The notes under the pieces: model-generated
Seen by the model: only the letters and a program-made list of their open reading frames with translations
The model's database searches: none
Told to the model about the DNA's origin: nothing
Shown here: in pieces, positions 16,743 through 25,528 of the stretch
Position numbering within the stretch: position 1 is the stretch's first letter
Layout: each line of letters starts with the position of its first letter
Translations under genes and position numbers: made by a program
NCBI RefSeq assembly: GCF_000152945.2
Contig: NC_020830.1
Coordinates: 62,001 to 126,000 of the forward strand
Direction: 5' to 3'
Length of the DNA stretch: 64,000 nucleotides
DNA from: Polaribacter sp. MED152
GTDB lineage: Bacteria; Bacteroidota; Bacteroidia; Flavobacteriales; Flavobacteriaceae

Positions 16743-18422
16743 TTAATTCTTGGTATAAGTCGGTGCATCTGGATCAGAAAAATCTAATACAAACGTATAA
16801 GTACCAGCAGTGGTATTTAAGTTACCACCATTTAATTCTAATACTCCATCACCATCAGAATCTCCATAATTAGTTCCCCAATCATTGTTAGCTCTAAATT
16901 TATATTCACCATCAATTAAGGTAACGTTTTCTAAAACCCAAACATCATTAAAAGGTTTAGACCAGTCTCTTCTAAACTGTGCATCTGCAGTAGCACCCCA
17001 ATCATTATAAGCACCACCTACAAGACCCCAAACATTTGTTACAGGCTCTAAAGTGTATGTTAAATCATTTAGATTTACAGTAGCAAAATAAGTACCAGCA
17101 GTTGCAGCAATATTTGCTCCTCCAGGATCTAAAGTTCCATCTACACCATCATCACCCCAATTGGTTCCCCAATCGTTGTTTAATCTGAACTTCATTTCAC
17201 CATCTGTTAAAGTAACTAAACCTCTAAATACATCTGAAAACGGATCGTATTCTAGCATTAAATCTGGAGTAGCACCCCAATCATTAGCAGCAGAGCCAAC
17301 GATACCTAAAGAGAAATTCTCAATAGAATAGGTCATGTTATTTAAATCTAAGCCAATTTTATAAGAACCAGCAGAAACAGCAATGTTTGCTCCATTAGAG
17401 GTAACTGAACCTCCAGTTGCGCTATCACTACCTAAGTTGTTGCTCCAATCGTTATTTTCTCTAAACTTAAATTCACCATCAACTAAATTTACATAGGCTA
17501 CTAACTCACCATCTACATCTGTTTTAAAGAATGGTAAATCTGGAGTAGCACCCCAATCATTAGCCGCAGAACCTACTATACCCCAAGTGGTTGATAAGTC
17601 TAAAACTGTTAAATAGGTAGTTACATTAATAGTTACAGTTTCAGTAGTTCTTTCTAAAACAGTACCTGATGCAGCATCAGTAATAACAGATCTTAATCTC
17701 ATTTCTAAATCTCCAGCAGCATCTACAGCAATACCAGATTGAATAGCAACACTATTAAGTTGTGAATTAGTTAATGAAATAGCATTCATATTACGTACAG
17801 AACCAACTTCTATAACATCTGCAAAAGACGTATTTGGAGCTGCAGCTTCTAATGTGTAATCTATATCAATAGATAAAGTTGAATCTAAAATAGGATCATC
17901 CCAAGTTACGTTTACAGCCTCTAAATCATTGTTATCTAAAGTTAAAACAAACGAATCTCCATCAGAAATACTAGCAAACTCAGGTGCATCTACAGGATAA
18001 GTTGTTACTAATAACAAGATAGAGTTAGAAGTATTACCACCTGATTGTACTCTCATATAAACTGCAACATCTCTAAAATTAGTAACGCCAGCATTATTTA
18101 TGGCATCATTAAAATCACTAACAGTCATAGAGAAATTGCTGTTTGTAGTAGTTCCTAATGTTATAGGACTTGTAAATTCGGCATCTGTAGCCATTTCTAC
18201 AGTGTAGTCTGACCCTGCTTTTAATTCATCTTGCCAAGAAATAGTAAAGGCAGGATTACTTGGAAGTGCAAAGTTTAAAAACACACTACTAATACCTGGT
18301 GTATCTAATGTAAATGCAGCTTCTGGGCTTGTTAATGTTAAGCTATCTTCAACTTCACAAGAACCTAAAAGTAAGGTTAATGAAAGTAGGAGGTAACTTA
18401 CTCTTTTTAAATATTTTTTCAT
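16743..18422 (-). CDS. SusF/SusE-like starch-binding outer membrane lipoprotein with three repeat domains
   Basis: A 559-residue lipoprotein; lipobox LLLGSC with Cys at residue 22, followed by EVED, an acidic stretch like the Bacteroidota surface-export signal. The N-terminal half (about 30-285) has two fibronectin/SusE-N-like modules. The C-terminal half has three tandem glycan-binding domains of about 90 residues, each starting WG(I/L)VGxAxNDWGATxD and containing (V/T)LxDGExKFRxNNDWxxNxGD. The tryptophans in these motifs suit stacking on glucose rings, as in SusE/SusF of Bacteroides thetaiotaomicron. It should hold alpha-glucan chains at the cell surface. It sits between the susE-like gene and the secreted amylase. 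The repeats are also similar at DNA level. Confidence 0.87.
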   Translation of the reverse strand: MKKYLKRVSYLLLSLTLLLGSCEVEDSLTLTSPEAAFTLDTPGISSVFLNFALPSNPAFTISWQDELKAGSDYTVEMATDAEFTSPITLGTTTNSNFSMTVSDFNDAINNAGVTNFRDVAVYMRVQSGGNTSNSILLLVTTYPVDAPEFASISDGDSFVLTLDNNDLEAVNVTWDDPILDSTLSIDIDYTLEAAAPNTSFADVIEVGSVRNMNAISLTNSQLNSVAIQSGIAVDAAGDLEMRLRSVITDAASGTVLERTTETVTINVTTYLTVLDLSTTWGIVGSAANDWGATPDLPFFKTDVDGELVAYVNLVDGEFKFRENNDWSNNLGSDSATGGSVTSNGANIAVSAGSYKIGLDLNNMTYSIENFSLGIVGSAANDWGATPDLMLEYDPFSDVFRGLVTLTDGEMKFRLNNDWGTNWGDDGVDGTLDPGGANIAATAGTYFATVNLNDLTYTLEPVTNVWGLVGGAYNDWGATADAQFRRDWSKPFNDVWVLENVTLIDGEYKFRANNDWGTNYGDSDGDGVLELNGGNLNTTAGTYTFVLDFSDPDAPTYTKN

Positions 18423-18446
18423 TTTATATTTTTTAAGATTTGTTTA

Positions 18447-19574
18447 TTATAAGTTTAAAGGAATTAAAATATAACGTCCTGTTAAGTCATTAAACCAAAC
18501 ATCGTAATCATCCTCTACAATAACAGGTATTGCACTACCTCCATTTGTAGCTACTCCAGAAAATGAAGATTCGCTACCCCAATTTGCACCACTATCTGTA
18601 ACAAAAGAAACTTCTCCAGGAGTAAGTCTAACACTATTTGCATACCATAAGTGCCCATCAAAAGATAATTGGTTCATTGCTATGTTTGCTGTACTTGAAC
18701 CTTGTAAAGTTAAAGATGCAGGACTTGTAATTCCTGATGCATCAAAACTATCGAAGCTAAAAGTGTTGCTAGCAAAATTGATTTTAAAAGTATAGAAACC
18801 TTCAGGTATTCCATCTCCTCCTGCATAAGGAAAACGTTCTGGGTCAGAACCACTTCCTAAGTTAGCACCAACATCTCCAGATGATGTTCCATCAGGATTT
18901 TTAGAAGCACTATCTGTTCCATATTGAGGTTGCCATAAACCTTTTGTAGAAAGTACTTTGAAATGACCGTTTGCTGAAAATTTTCCAGTGTAGTAATACA
19001 CATTACTATCACTTGCATCTCTAAAAAGAGCTGGATTATTATTGTTGTTATCCCAACCTGGAGCGGTTGCATCACCTACCAAATAAAAGTCATTGAATAT
19101 ATAGTTAAAGTAAGGATACACATTAAACTGAATGGTATTCGAAATTGAACTTTGAGAGCTTTGAGAGCCTAAAGTTGAAATTACACGTGTATACAATGGT
19201 GCCCACTCAAAAGGGTTTAACCCTGCATTACCTGCTGCTGAATTTACTTCGTTTACAGATAATGTAACCGATGTTCTACCTGTTACAGTAGCAGCTACAA
19301 CTGGTGAAGTAAATGCTTCATCCATAGAAAACTCTATGTTGTAATTAATAGAGGCTTGTTGTCCATAATCAGCTTCCATCCAATTTAGAGTTACAGCAGG
19401 ATTGTTTGTGTTTACAGCATCTAATTCAAGTTCTGTAAAGCCAAGCTCTGCCAAAGTTGGTGGAGTTGGATTTGTTATGGTAAATAATTCAGAATTATCA
19501 TCACATGAATTAAAGATTAACATAAATAATCCAATAAACGTAATTGCTGAAAATCTTTTTATATTTTTCATCAT
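18447..19574 (-). CDS. SusE-like outer membrane lipoprotein
   Basis: A 375-residue lipoprotein with lipobox LIFNSC (Cys near residue 24) followed by DDNSE, an acidic surface-export-type tail. The N-terminal module (about 35-150) resembles the SusE N-terminal domain (ELGFTELELDAVN, then PAVTLNWMEADYGQQASINY). The rest has two carbohydrate-binding-like modules, the first with FNDFYLVGDATAPGWDNNN, the second with QLSFDGHLWYANSVRL. It most likely binds starch-like oligosaccharides at the surface beside SusD. Its neighbours, 18 bases from susD and 24 from susF-like, place it in the sus operon. It is shorter by one binding module than the susF-like neighbour. Assignment as SusE follows from position and overall form. 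Confidence 0.85.
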   Translation of the reverse strand: MMKNIKRFSAITFIGLFMLIFNSCDDNSELFTITNPTPPTLAELGFTELELDAVNTNNPAVTLNWMEADYGQQASINYNIEFSMDEAFTSPVVAATVTGRTSVTLSVNEVNSAAGNAGLNPFEWAPLYTRVISTLGSQSSQSSISNTIQFNVYPYFNYIFNDFYLVGDATAPGWDNNNNNPALFRDASDSNVYYYTGKFSANGHFKVLSTKGLWQPQYGTDSASKNPDGTSSGDVGANLGSGSDPERFPYAGGDGIPEGFYTFKINFASNTFSFDSFDASGITSPASLTLQGSSTANIAMNQLSFDGHLWYANSVRLTPGEVSFVTDSGANWGSESSFSGVATNGGSAIPVIVEDDYDVWFNDLTGRYILIPLNL

Positions 19575-19592
19575 TTGTAATTTATTTAATAG

Positions 19593-21206
19593 TTAGTACC
19601 CAGGGTTCTGAGTTAAATTTGGATTAGAAGCTAAACTTGCAGATGGAATAGGGTATAAGTTTAGGTTACTTGGTAAAGCAATTCCGTTTGTACCATTACC
19701 TTTCCAAACCCAGTTATATGCACCTCCAGTAAATAAACCATATCTAACTAAATCTTGTCTTCTATGAGCTTCCCAATGCAATTCTCTAGATCTTTCATCT
19801 AAAATAAAATCTAAAGTAATGTCAGAAATTGTTAAATTATTCTGAGGATTATTTGCTCTACTTCTTAACGAGTTGATATAAGCTGCAACGTCTGCATCAT
19901 TTGCACCAGAACCACCTCTTAAATGAGCTTCTGCATACATTAAATACACATCTGCTAATCTAAATAATGGGAAATCTGTATCTACAAATGTTTGATCTAC
20001 ACCAAAACTTCCTGTTGAAGTTGCATTAGAGTATTTCTCTAAAATGTATCCTTGATCTCTATCTGAAATATCTGTAATTTCTATATCTCTACCAGAAGAA
20101 ATAATAGTATTTCTAGTATCGTTATTAAAAATACTTGGCTCAAAAAGTAAAGCTAATTGCTTTCTTACTCTTAGAGCTCCACCCCAACCACCAGCACTAA
20201 CTCCTAAAGGAGCACCATTGGCTTCAATGCTTCCAACAGAACCGTTAATCATAACAGTAGTAGGACCAAAGTTTTGTGTGAAAGTTCCATCAGAAATTAG
20301 AGGAAAAATAATTTCATTAGCAGCTGAGTTTGTGTTGTTATCTGCCATAAAATTGTGCAAATAATTAGAGGCTAATGTATAGCCACCACCAATAATTTTA
20401 TTACAATAATCAATACACTCTGTATATTTAGCTTGACCAATATATACTTCTGCATTTAAATAGATTTTTGCTAAAATCATCCAAGCAACTCCTTTACTTG
20501 CTCTTCCATGCTCTACAGCCATAGGGTCAGCTAAATCTGCTTCAATAGCAGTTAATTCCTGCTCTATAAAATCAAATAATTGAGCTCTATCGTACACAAC
20601 AGATTGTTGGTTTATAGCATCGTCTTCAGTTAAGAAGTTTGCTTGACCAAAAAGATCCATCATGTAGTAATAAGACATTGCTCTTAATAATCTTGCTTCT
20701 GCTCTGTATGCTGTAATTTCTGCTCTTGTTGCTGCAGAAACATTTCTTTCGTCTAATTTTGCATCTGTAGTTTCTCTTAAGAAATTATTTGCGAATGCAA
20801 TAGTTACGTGACTTCTACCAAACATTCCTAAAATGATAGGATCATCTGCATTCCAAATATTTCTTTGAATTTCACGGGTTCCAGGGTCATTTTCATAAGA
20901 CCAAATCATTTGATCTGCAGATAATGTCTGTAGGTATAATAAAACTCTACCAAACTGACTTGTACCAGCATCTAAACCATCTATATTAGAAGAACCTGGG
21001 CCATCTACACCTGTTAAAGATAAGTTTGCATAAACACCTGCAAGTAATTCTTTGTAGGCAGTTTCATTGGCAAAGAAATCTTCTCCTAATAAATCTTGAT
21101 CATCTTGAGGAGTAATGTCTAAATCACTAGTACAAGAAGATAGCGCAATTACTAACACCAAAAGGAAGGTTGTAATTTTGTCTATTTTTAAAATTCTTTT
21201 CATCAT
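19593..21206 (-). CDS. SusD-like nutrient-binding outer membrane lipoprotein (alpha-glucan PUL)
   Basis: A 537-residue SusD/RagB family lipoprotein; lipobox IALSSC with Cys at about residue 25, then TSDLD, which fits surface display. The family pattern is visible: an N-terminal helical part with ETAYKELLAGVYANL, the TPR-like EARLLRAMSYYYMMDLFG segment, and a C-terminal RRQDLVRYGLF and NLYPIPSASLASNPNLTQNPGY ending. SusD sits as a lid on the SusC channel and binds the incoming glycan. It is 14 bases downstream of susC. Its partner genes (SusE/F-like, GH13) point to alpha-glucan as the ligand. The start MM offers two adjacent codons; either gives the same lipoprotein. Confidence 0.95.
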   Translation of the reverse strand: MMKRILKIDKITTFLLVLVIALSSCTSDLDITPQDDQDLLGEDFFANETAYKELLAGVYANLSLTGVDGPGSSNIDGLDAGTSQFGRVLLYLQTLSADQMIWSYENDPGTREIQRNIWNADDPIILGMFGRSHVTIAFANNFLRETTDAKLDERNVSAATRAEITAYRAEARLLRAMSYYYMMDLFGQANFLTEDDAINQQSVVYDRAQLFDFIEQELTAIEADLADPMAVEHGRASKGVAWMILAKIYLNAEVYIGQAKYTECIDYCNKIIGGGYTLASNYLHNFMADNNTNSAANEIIFPLISDGTFTQNFGPTTVMINGSVGSIEANGAPLGVSAGGWGGALRVRKQLALLFEPSIFNNDTRNTIISSGRDIEITDISDRDQGYILEKYSNATSTGSFGVDQTFVDTDFPLFRLADVYLMYAEAHLRGGSGANDADVAAYINSLRSRANNPQNNLTISDITLDFILDERSRELHWEAHRRQDLVRYGLFTGGAYNWVWKGNGTNGIALPSNLNLYPIPSASLASNPNLTQNPGY

Positions 21207-21220
21207 TAATTCTTTATTAA

Positions 21221-24127
21221 TTAAAATTTAATATTTGCACCTACCAAGAATGTTCTTGGTCTAGGGTAATTTGTGTTATCTATACCATTACCAGCTAATT
21301 CAGGATCTAAACCAGAATAGTTTGTAACTGTAAAAACATTTTGCATACCAGCCCATAAACGAATGCTATTTGATGCAAATTTTTTGATAGGTCTATCAAA
21401 AGTATATCCTAATGTTATATTGTCCATTCTTAAGAATGAAGCATTTTCTAAATAATAATCAGAAATAATAACGTCTGATGTACTGTTAAAGTTAGTGTCT
21501 AAAACTGATGTTGGTATATTACCTAATACAGCATTGTCTTGTAATAAATCGTATTGAGCTAAACTTGAATTAACATTGTTGTAAACATAATTACCAACAC
21601 TTGCTCTTAAGTTAAAGGCTAAATCGAAATTTTTATAATTGAAGTTAGATTGAAAACCAAAAGTAAAATCTGCTTGAGGGTTACCTTTTAAGTATCTGTC
21701 TTGTGTATTTATAATTCCATCTCCATTTAAATCTGCATAAGCACCCTCAATTGGGTTACCTGCAGTATCATATAATTGTTTGAAAACATAGAATGAGTTT
21801 GGTGCAAAACCTTCTCTAAATAATTGAATAAAGTTTCCTGTACCACCTGCAATACCACCAACTGTAATATCTTGACCTAAAGCTAATTCTTTAATTTCTC
21901 TATCTAAATAAGTAGCATTGAAGTTAAAGTTCCAGTTCATGTCTTCAGTTCTTACTAAATCTGCATTTAAAGAGAATTCAAGACCATTTACTTGTAAATC
22001 ACCAATGTTTTGTAAAACTCTGTTTGTAAAGTTAGAACCATCAGCAACTGGTGCATCAGAAATTAAATTTGTAGAGTTTTTCTGGAATGCGTTAATAGAA
22101 CCTGTAAATTTATTGTCAAATAAACCAAAATCTACACCTACTTCTATAGTAGCAACATCTTCCCAACGTAAATTACTTCTTTCAGAAGGAATTGTAGATT
22201 GAATTGGGTTACCTCCAAAAATGTAACCTGATCCTTGGTTTCCAAAACGATATCTATCTAAATATAAGTCTCCACTAATACCTTCTTGCTGACCATTTAA
22301 ACCATAACTGGCTCTTAATTTTAAATCAGAAAATACTTTGCTGTCTTTTAAGAAATCTTCATCGCTAATTCTCCATGCTAAAGCAGCTCCTCCAAAATCT
22401 CCCCATCTGTTTTCTGGGCCAAATCTAGAAGTACCATCTCTTCTATAGTTTAACGTTAATAAGTATTTTTCGTTAAACGTAAAGTTTGTTCTACCTATAA
22501 AACCAATTAAAACTACTGGTGTGTTTGTATATGTTGTAAAACCTGCATCATTAGGGTTTCTTAAATTTCCTGTATTGTTACCTGAACCGTTAAAAGATTG
22601 ATAGTTGTAACCAACCATTGCATCTAGTTTAACTTTACCAAAAGTATTGGTATAGTTTAAGTAAGCATCTAAGTTTTCATTATTAAATTCATTTAAGAAA
22701 GTACCTTCTGCACCTACAAATAGATCTGTATAATTTGCAGGGCTATTTAATGGGCTAAAGAAAGAACCTTCTTCTGTAGATTTGTCAAAACCTACTAAAA
22801 AAGTAGCAGTTACTTCTGGTAAGAAATGTAATTTATAATCTACTTTAAAGTTACCAAATTGTCTGAAAGTGTTAGATGTGTTGTTGTTTTGTAGTAAAGC
22901 AGCAACAGGATTTCTAGTACCATTTTCAATTAAAATTCCTCCAGGAGTTCTGTTAATGTGTTGATAAAATCCTCCAAAAGGAGAGCTAGAATCATAAACA
23001 GGTTGTGTAGGATCGTATCTTAAAGCAGCATTTATTTGACCTGCATCTGCAGATCTTGAGTTTACAAATGCTCTATTATAGTTTAAACTTACTTTTAAAT
23101 GATCATCAAAAAATGATGGATTCATAGATAAAGAAACGTTAGCTCTATCAAACTGAGACGTTAAAATATTACCTTCAATTTCTGAAAAGTTAACAGATAG
23201 TCTTGTAGGTATTCTATTAAATACTTGACCTCTAACACTTAAATTATGTTGTGTAGATACAGATTTCTGTAAAACTTCATCTTGCCAATTTGTATTAGCT
23301 GAACCTAATAAACCAACATCTTGTGGTCTTTGTTGTGCAATGATGTTTCTAAATTCATCTGCACTAAACACATTTATTCTGTCTTTTATTTCACCAAAAG
23401 CAACTTGAAAATCGTAATCTAAAGAATAATCACTTCTACCTTTTTTAGTAGTAATGATAATAACTCCGTTTGCACCTCTTGAACCATAAATTGCAGTTGC
23501 AGAAGCATCTTTTAATACTGAGAAAGACTCAATATCATTTGGGTTAATACTAGATAAGTTAATTCCTGATAATGGTAAACCATCAATAACGATTAACGGA
23601 TCATTAGAAGCATTTAAAGAAGAACCTCCACGAATTCTAATCTGAGATCCAGAACCTGGTGCACCACTAGTTGTAATGTTTACACCTGCAACTCTACCAC
23701 TTAATAAGTTTTCTGGAGTAACAATGTTACCTTTTGTAAACTCTTTGGCTGTAATTGCCTCTACAGAACCTGTAGCGTCTTTAACAGTAGTTGTACCATA
23801 ACCAACAACTACAATTTCTTCTAATTGTTCAGATGATTCCTCTAATAGTACTGTTAAATTAAAATTAGTACCTAATGTAACTTCTTTGTTGGCATACCCT
23901 AAATATCTAAATACAAGTACATCACCTGTATTTACTCTTTCAATACTAAAGTTCCCATCAAAATCGGTTTCTGTACCTCTTGTTGTTCCTTTAACTACCA
24001 CACTAACACCAGGTAATATTTCTCCTGATGATTGTTCTTTTACAACACCTCTTACAGTTTGCTGCGCAAACGTTGCAAAAGACGAGGATAAAAGAATTCC
24101 AATTAACAATAATTTAAATTTTTTCAT
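21221..24127 (-). CDS. SusC-like TonB-dependent outer membrane transporter (alpha-glucan PUL)
   Basis: About 968 residues from the ATG at 24127, which gives a proper signal peptide (MKKFKLLLIGILLSSSFATFAQ). A longer frame begins at 24259 but adds 44 residues without signal character and covers the operator region, so it is not used. After the signal come the carboxypeptidase-regulatory-like domain (VRGVVKEQSSGEILPGVSV), the TonB box area (EEIVVVGYG), the plug (RIRGGSSLNASNDPLIVIDG; DASATAIYGSRGANGVI) and a 22-strand-type barrel. With SusD it imports maltooligosaccharides using the proton-motive force through TonB. It is the first gene of the leftward operon, divergent from the lacI-type gene; the 198-base gap holds the LacI-type palindrome. 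Confidence 0.95.
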   Translation of the reverse strand: MKKFKLLLIGILLSSSFATFAQQTVRGVVKEQSSGEILPGVSVVVKGTTRGTETDFDGNFSIERVNTGDVLVFRYLGYANKEVTLGTNFNLTVLLEESSEQLEEIVVVGYGTTTVKDATGSVEAITAKEFTKGNIVTPENLLSGRVAGVNITTSGAPGSGSQIRIRGGSSLNASNDPLIVIDGLPLSGINLSSINPNDIESFSVLKDASATAIYGSRGANGVIIITTKKGRSDYSLDYDFQVAFGEIKDRINVFSADEFRNIIAQQRPQDVGLLGSANTNWQDEVLQKSVSTQHNLSVRGQVFNRIPTRLSVNFSEIEGNILTSQFDRANVSLSMNPSFFDDHLKVSLNYNRAFVNSRSADAGQINAALRYDPTQPVYDSSSPFGGFYQHINRTPGGILIENGTRNPVAALLQNNNTSNTFRQFGNFKVDYKLHFLPEVTATFLVGFDKSTEEGSFFSPLNSPANYTDLFVGAEGTFLNEFNNENLDAYLNYTNTFGKVKLDAMVGYNYQSFNGSGNNTGNLRNPNDAGFTTYTNTPVVLIGFIGRTNFTFNEKYLLTLNYRRDGTSRFGPENRWGDFGGAALAWRISDEDFLKDSKVFSDLKLRASYGLNGQQEGISGDLYLDRYRFGNQGSGYIFGGNPIQSTIPSERSNLRWEDVATIEVGVDFGLFDNKFTGSINAFQKNSTNLISDAPVADGSNFTNRVLQNIGDLQVNGLEFSLNADLVRTEDMNWNFNFNATYLDREIKELALGQDITVGGIAGGTGNFIQLFREGFAPNSFYVFKQLYDTAGNPIEGAYADLNGDGIINTQDRYLKGNPQADFTFGFQSNFNYKNFDLAFNLRASVGNYVYNNVNSSLAQYDLLQDNAVLGNIPTSVLDTNFNSTSDVIISDYYLENASFLRMDNITLGYTFDRPIKKFASNSIRLWAGMQNVFTVTNYSGLDPELAGNGIDNTNYPRPRTFLVGANIKF

Positions 24128-24235
24128 GTATAATTTGTTAAATAATAACTGTAAATTTGATTTGCTTAACAATAAATTTACATTCCACATAGTAAATATA
24201 GGTGACATGAGTTCATTTCCAATATATTTTAACTT

Positions 24236-24251
24236 ACGAAAACGGTTTCGT
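24236..24251. promoter_or_regulatory. LacI-family operator candidate (ACGAAAACGGTTTCGT)
   Basis: A 16-bp palindrome in which 7 of 8 positions of the half-sites match (ACGAAAAC with ACGAAACC on the other strand), centred on CG as in LacI/PurR-family operators. It lies in the gap between susC (start 24127, leftward) and the LacI-type regulator (start 24326, rightward). From here one bound dimer could control both directions, including autoregulation. The assignment to this regulator is inferred from proximity and motif type. Confidence 0.7.
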
Positions 24252-24325
24252 GTTGACAACTTTTTTCATCTAAAAATCGTTAGATTAGCAATAAATAGAT
24301 AACTATTATTTCTTATTAATAAAGA

Positions 24326-25345
24326 ATGAAGCAAAAAATTACCATAAAGACAATTGCAAAGGAATTAGGGGTGAGTACATCTACTGTGTCTAAGGCTTTA
24401 AAAGATAGTCATGAAATAAGTAAAGATACAAAAGATAAAATTCAGGCTTATGCTAATTTGTACAATTATAAACCCAATCATTTAGCGTTACAATTAAGAA
24501 ATCAAAAAACGAAAGTTATCGGAGTAATTTTGCCTAAAATTGTTCACCATTTCTTTTCGACAGTTATTAGTGGTATAGAAGATGGAGCCAATAAAAAAGG
24601 CTATAATATTATGGTTTGTTTTTCTAACGAATCTTACAAAAAAGAAGTAGAAACTTTAAAGGTTTTGTCTAATGGAAGTGTAGATGGTATCATACTATCT
24701 GTTGCAGGTGAAACCTTAGAAAATAAAGATTTTAATCATTTTAAAGGCTTGGTCTCAGAAGAGATTCCGTTTGTTTTATTTGATAGAGTAGTAGATGAAA
24801 TTTTATGTGATAAAGTAGTGGTTGACGATGTTGGTGCAGGTTATAAAGCTACCCAACACTTATTAGAAAATGGCAGAAAAAATATTGCTTTAATTACTAC
24901 TCCAAATCATGTGAATGTAGGTGCTTTAAGAAGGCAAGGTTATGAGAAAGCATTGATTGAGAATTATATTAAAACTGACAAGGATATTATTGTGGAGGTT
25001 GATGAAAAGCTACCTTTAAAACCACAAATAGAAAAAGTGTTCGAAAAAGACATTGATGGTGTTTTTGCTGTAAATGAAATATATGCTGCAAATGCAATGA
25101 GAGTGGCTAAGGAGAAAGGTAAAACTGTACCTAAAGACATCTCTATAATTGGTTTTACAGATGGTTTAATTTCTGAATATTCTTCACCTTCAATTACTAC
25201 CATTGCTCAACATGGATTTACTATGGGGCAACAAGCTGTAGATTTATTAATTCAACGAATTGAAAATGAAACCACAGATTTTAAACCGAAAAAAATAGTG
25301 ATTTCAAGCGATTTGAAACTCAGAGAATCTACGAAAACGTTATAG
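24326..25345 (+). CDS. LacI/GalR-family transcriptional regulator
   Basis: The 339-residue protein has an N-terminal helix-turn-helix (ITIKTIAKELGVSTSTVSKA, residues 4-23). The hinge helix NHLALQLRNQKTKVIGV follows, then a periplasmic-binding-protein-like effector domain (PKIVHHFFSTVISGIEDGA onward to the end). LacI-type repressors bind a 14-20 bp palindrome and release it on binding a sugar. Flavobacterial members near alpha-glucan PULs are thought to sense maltose or a related sugar, but the ligand cannot be read here. The gene lies divergent from susC and upstream of the MFS/GH65 genes, with an operator-like palindrome 75-90 bases before it and more sites after it. It is the natural regulator of the whole locus. 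Confidence 0.93.
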   Translation: MKQKITIKTIAKELGVSTSTVSKALKDSHEISKDTKDKIQAYANLYNYKPNHLALQLRNQKTKVIGVILPKIVHHFFSTVISGIEDGANKKGYNIMVCFSNESYKKEVETLKVLSNGSVDGIILSVAGETLENKDFNHFKGLVSEEIPFVLFDRVVDEILCDKVVVDDVGAGYKATQHLLENGRKNIALITTPNHVNVGALRRQGYEKALIENYIKTDKDIIVEVDEKLPLKPQIEKVFEKDIDGVFAVNEIYAANAMRVAKEKGKTVPKDISIIGFTDGLISEYSSPSITTIAQHGFTMGQQAVDLLIQRIENETTDFKPKKIVISSDLKLRESTKTL

Positions 25346-25363
25346 TAGTGTTTTTTAGCAATT

Positions 25364-25390
25364 TTTTACTACGAAATCGTCGTCGTAAAA
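25364..25390. promoter_or_regulatory. 27-bp inverted repeat upstream of the MFS gene
   Basis: TTTTACTACGA, a 5-base centre AATCG, then TCGTCGTAAAA: 10 of 11 arm positions match. It lies 18 bases after the regulator stop and 138 bases before the MFS start. The inner ACGA/TCGT arms recall the operator at 24236..24251. A related half-site ACGAAAACGT overlaps the regulator's own stop region (25331-25340). It may be a second operator for the rightward genes. A terminator is less likely, because no clean T-run follows. Confidence 0.5.
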
Positions 25391-25427
25391 TAATAGTGCT
25401 ATTTTTATCAACTATGTAAAAAAAACA

Positions 25428-25435
25428 TATATTTG
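25428..25435 (+). promoter_or_regulatory. Bacteroidota -7 promoter element (TATATTTG)
   Basis: TATATTTG is a full TAnnTTTG match, 38 bases after the inverted repeat at 25364..25390 and 93 bases upstream of the MFS start. It would separate transcription of the sugar genes from the regulator gene. No -33 TTG at the ideal distance. Confidence 0.5.
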
Positions 25436-25528
25436 TTGCCATATTAAGATTTATCAATAAATTTCATTCCACACTTTTAATAATTGATAAGTCTAAAAAC
25501 TTGTCGTAACTAATTAATAATTACGATA

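Noticed and set aside
24128..24259. 44-residue N-terminal extension of the alpha-glucan SusC
   Set aside because: It has no signal-peptide character and covers the operator palindrome; the ATG at 24127 gives a normal signal peptide.
23886..24302. 138-codon plus-strand frame antisense to susC
   Set aside because: It lies opposite the signal peptide and N-terminal domain of susC, has no domain or signal, and runs through the promoter region; a shadow of the real gene.
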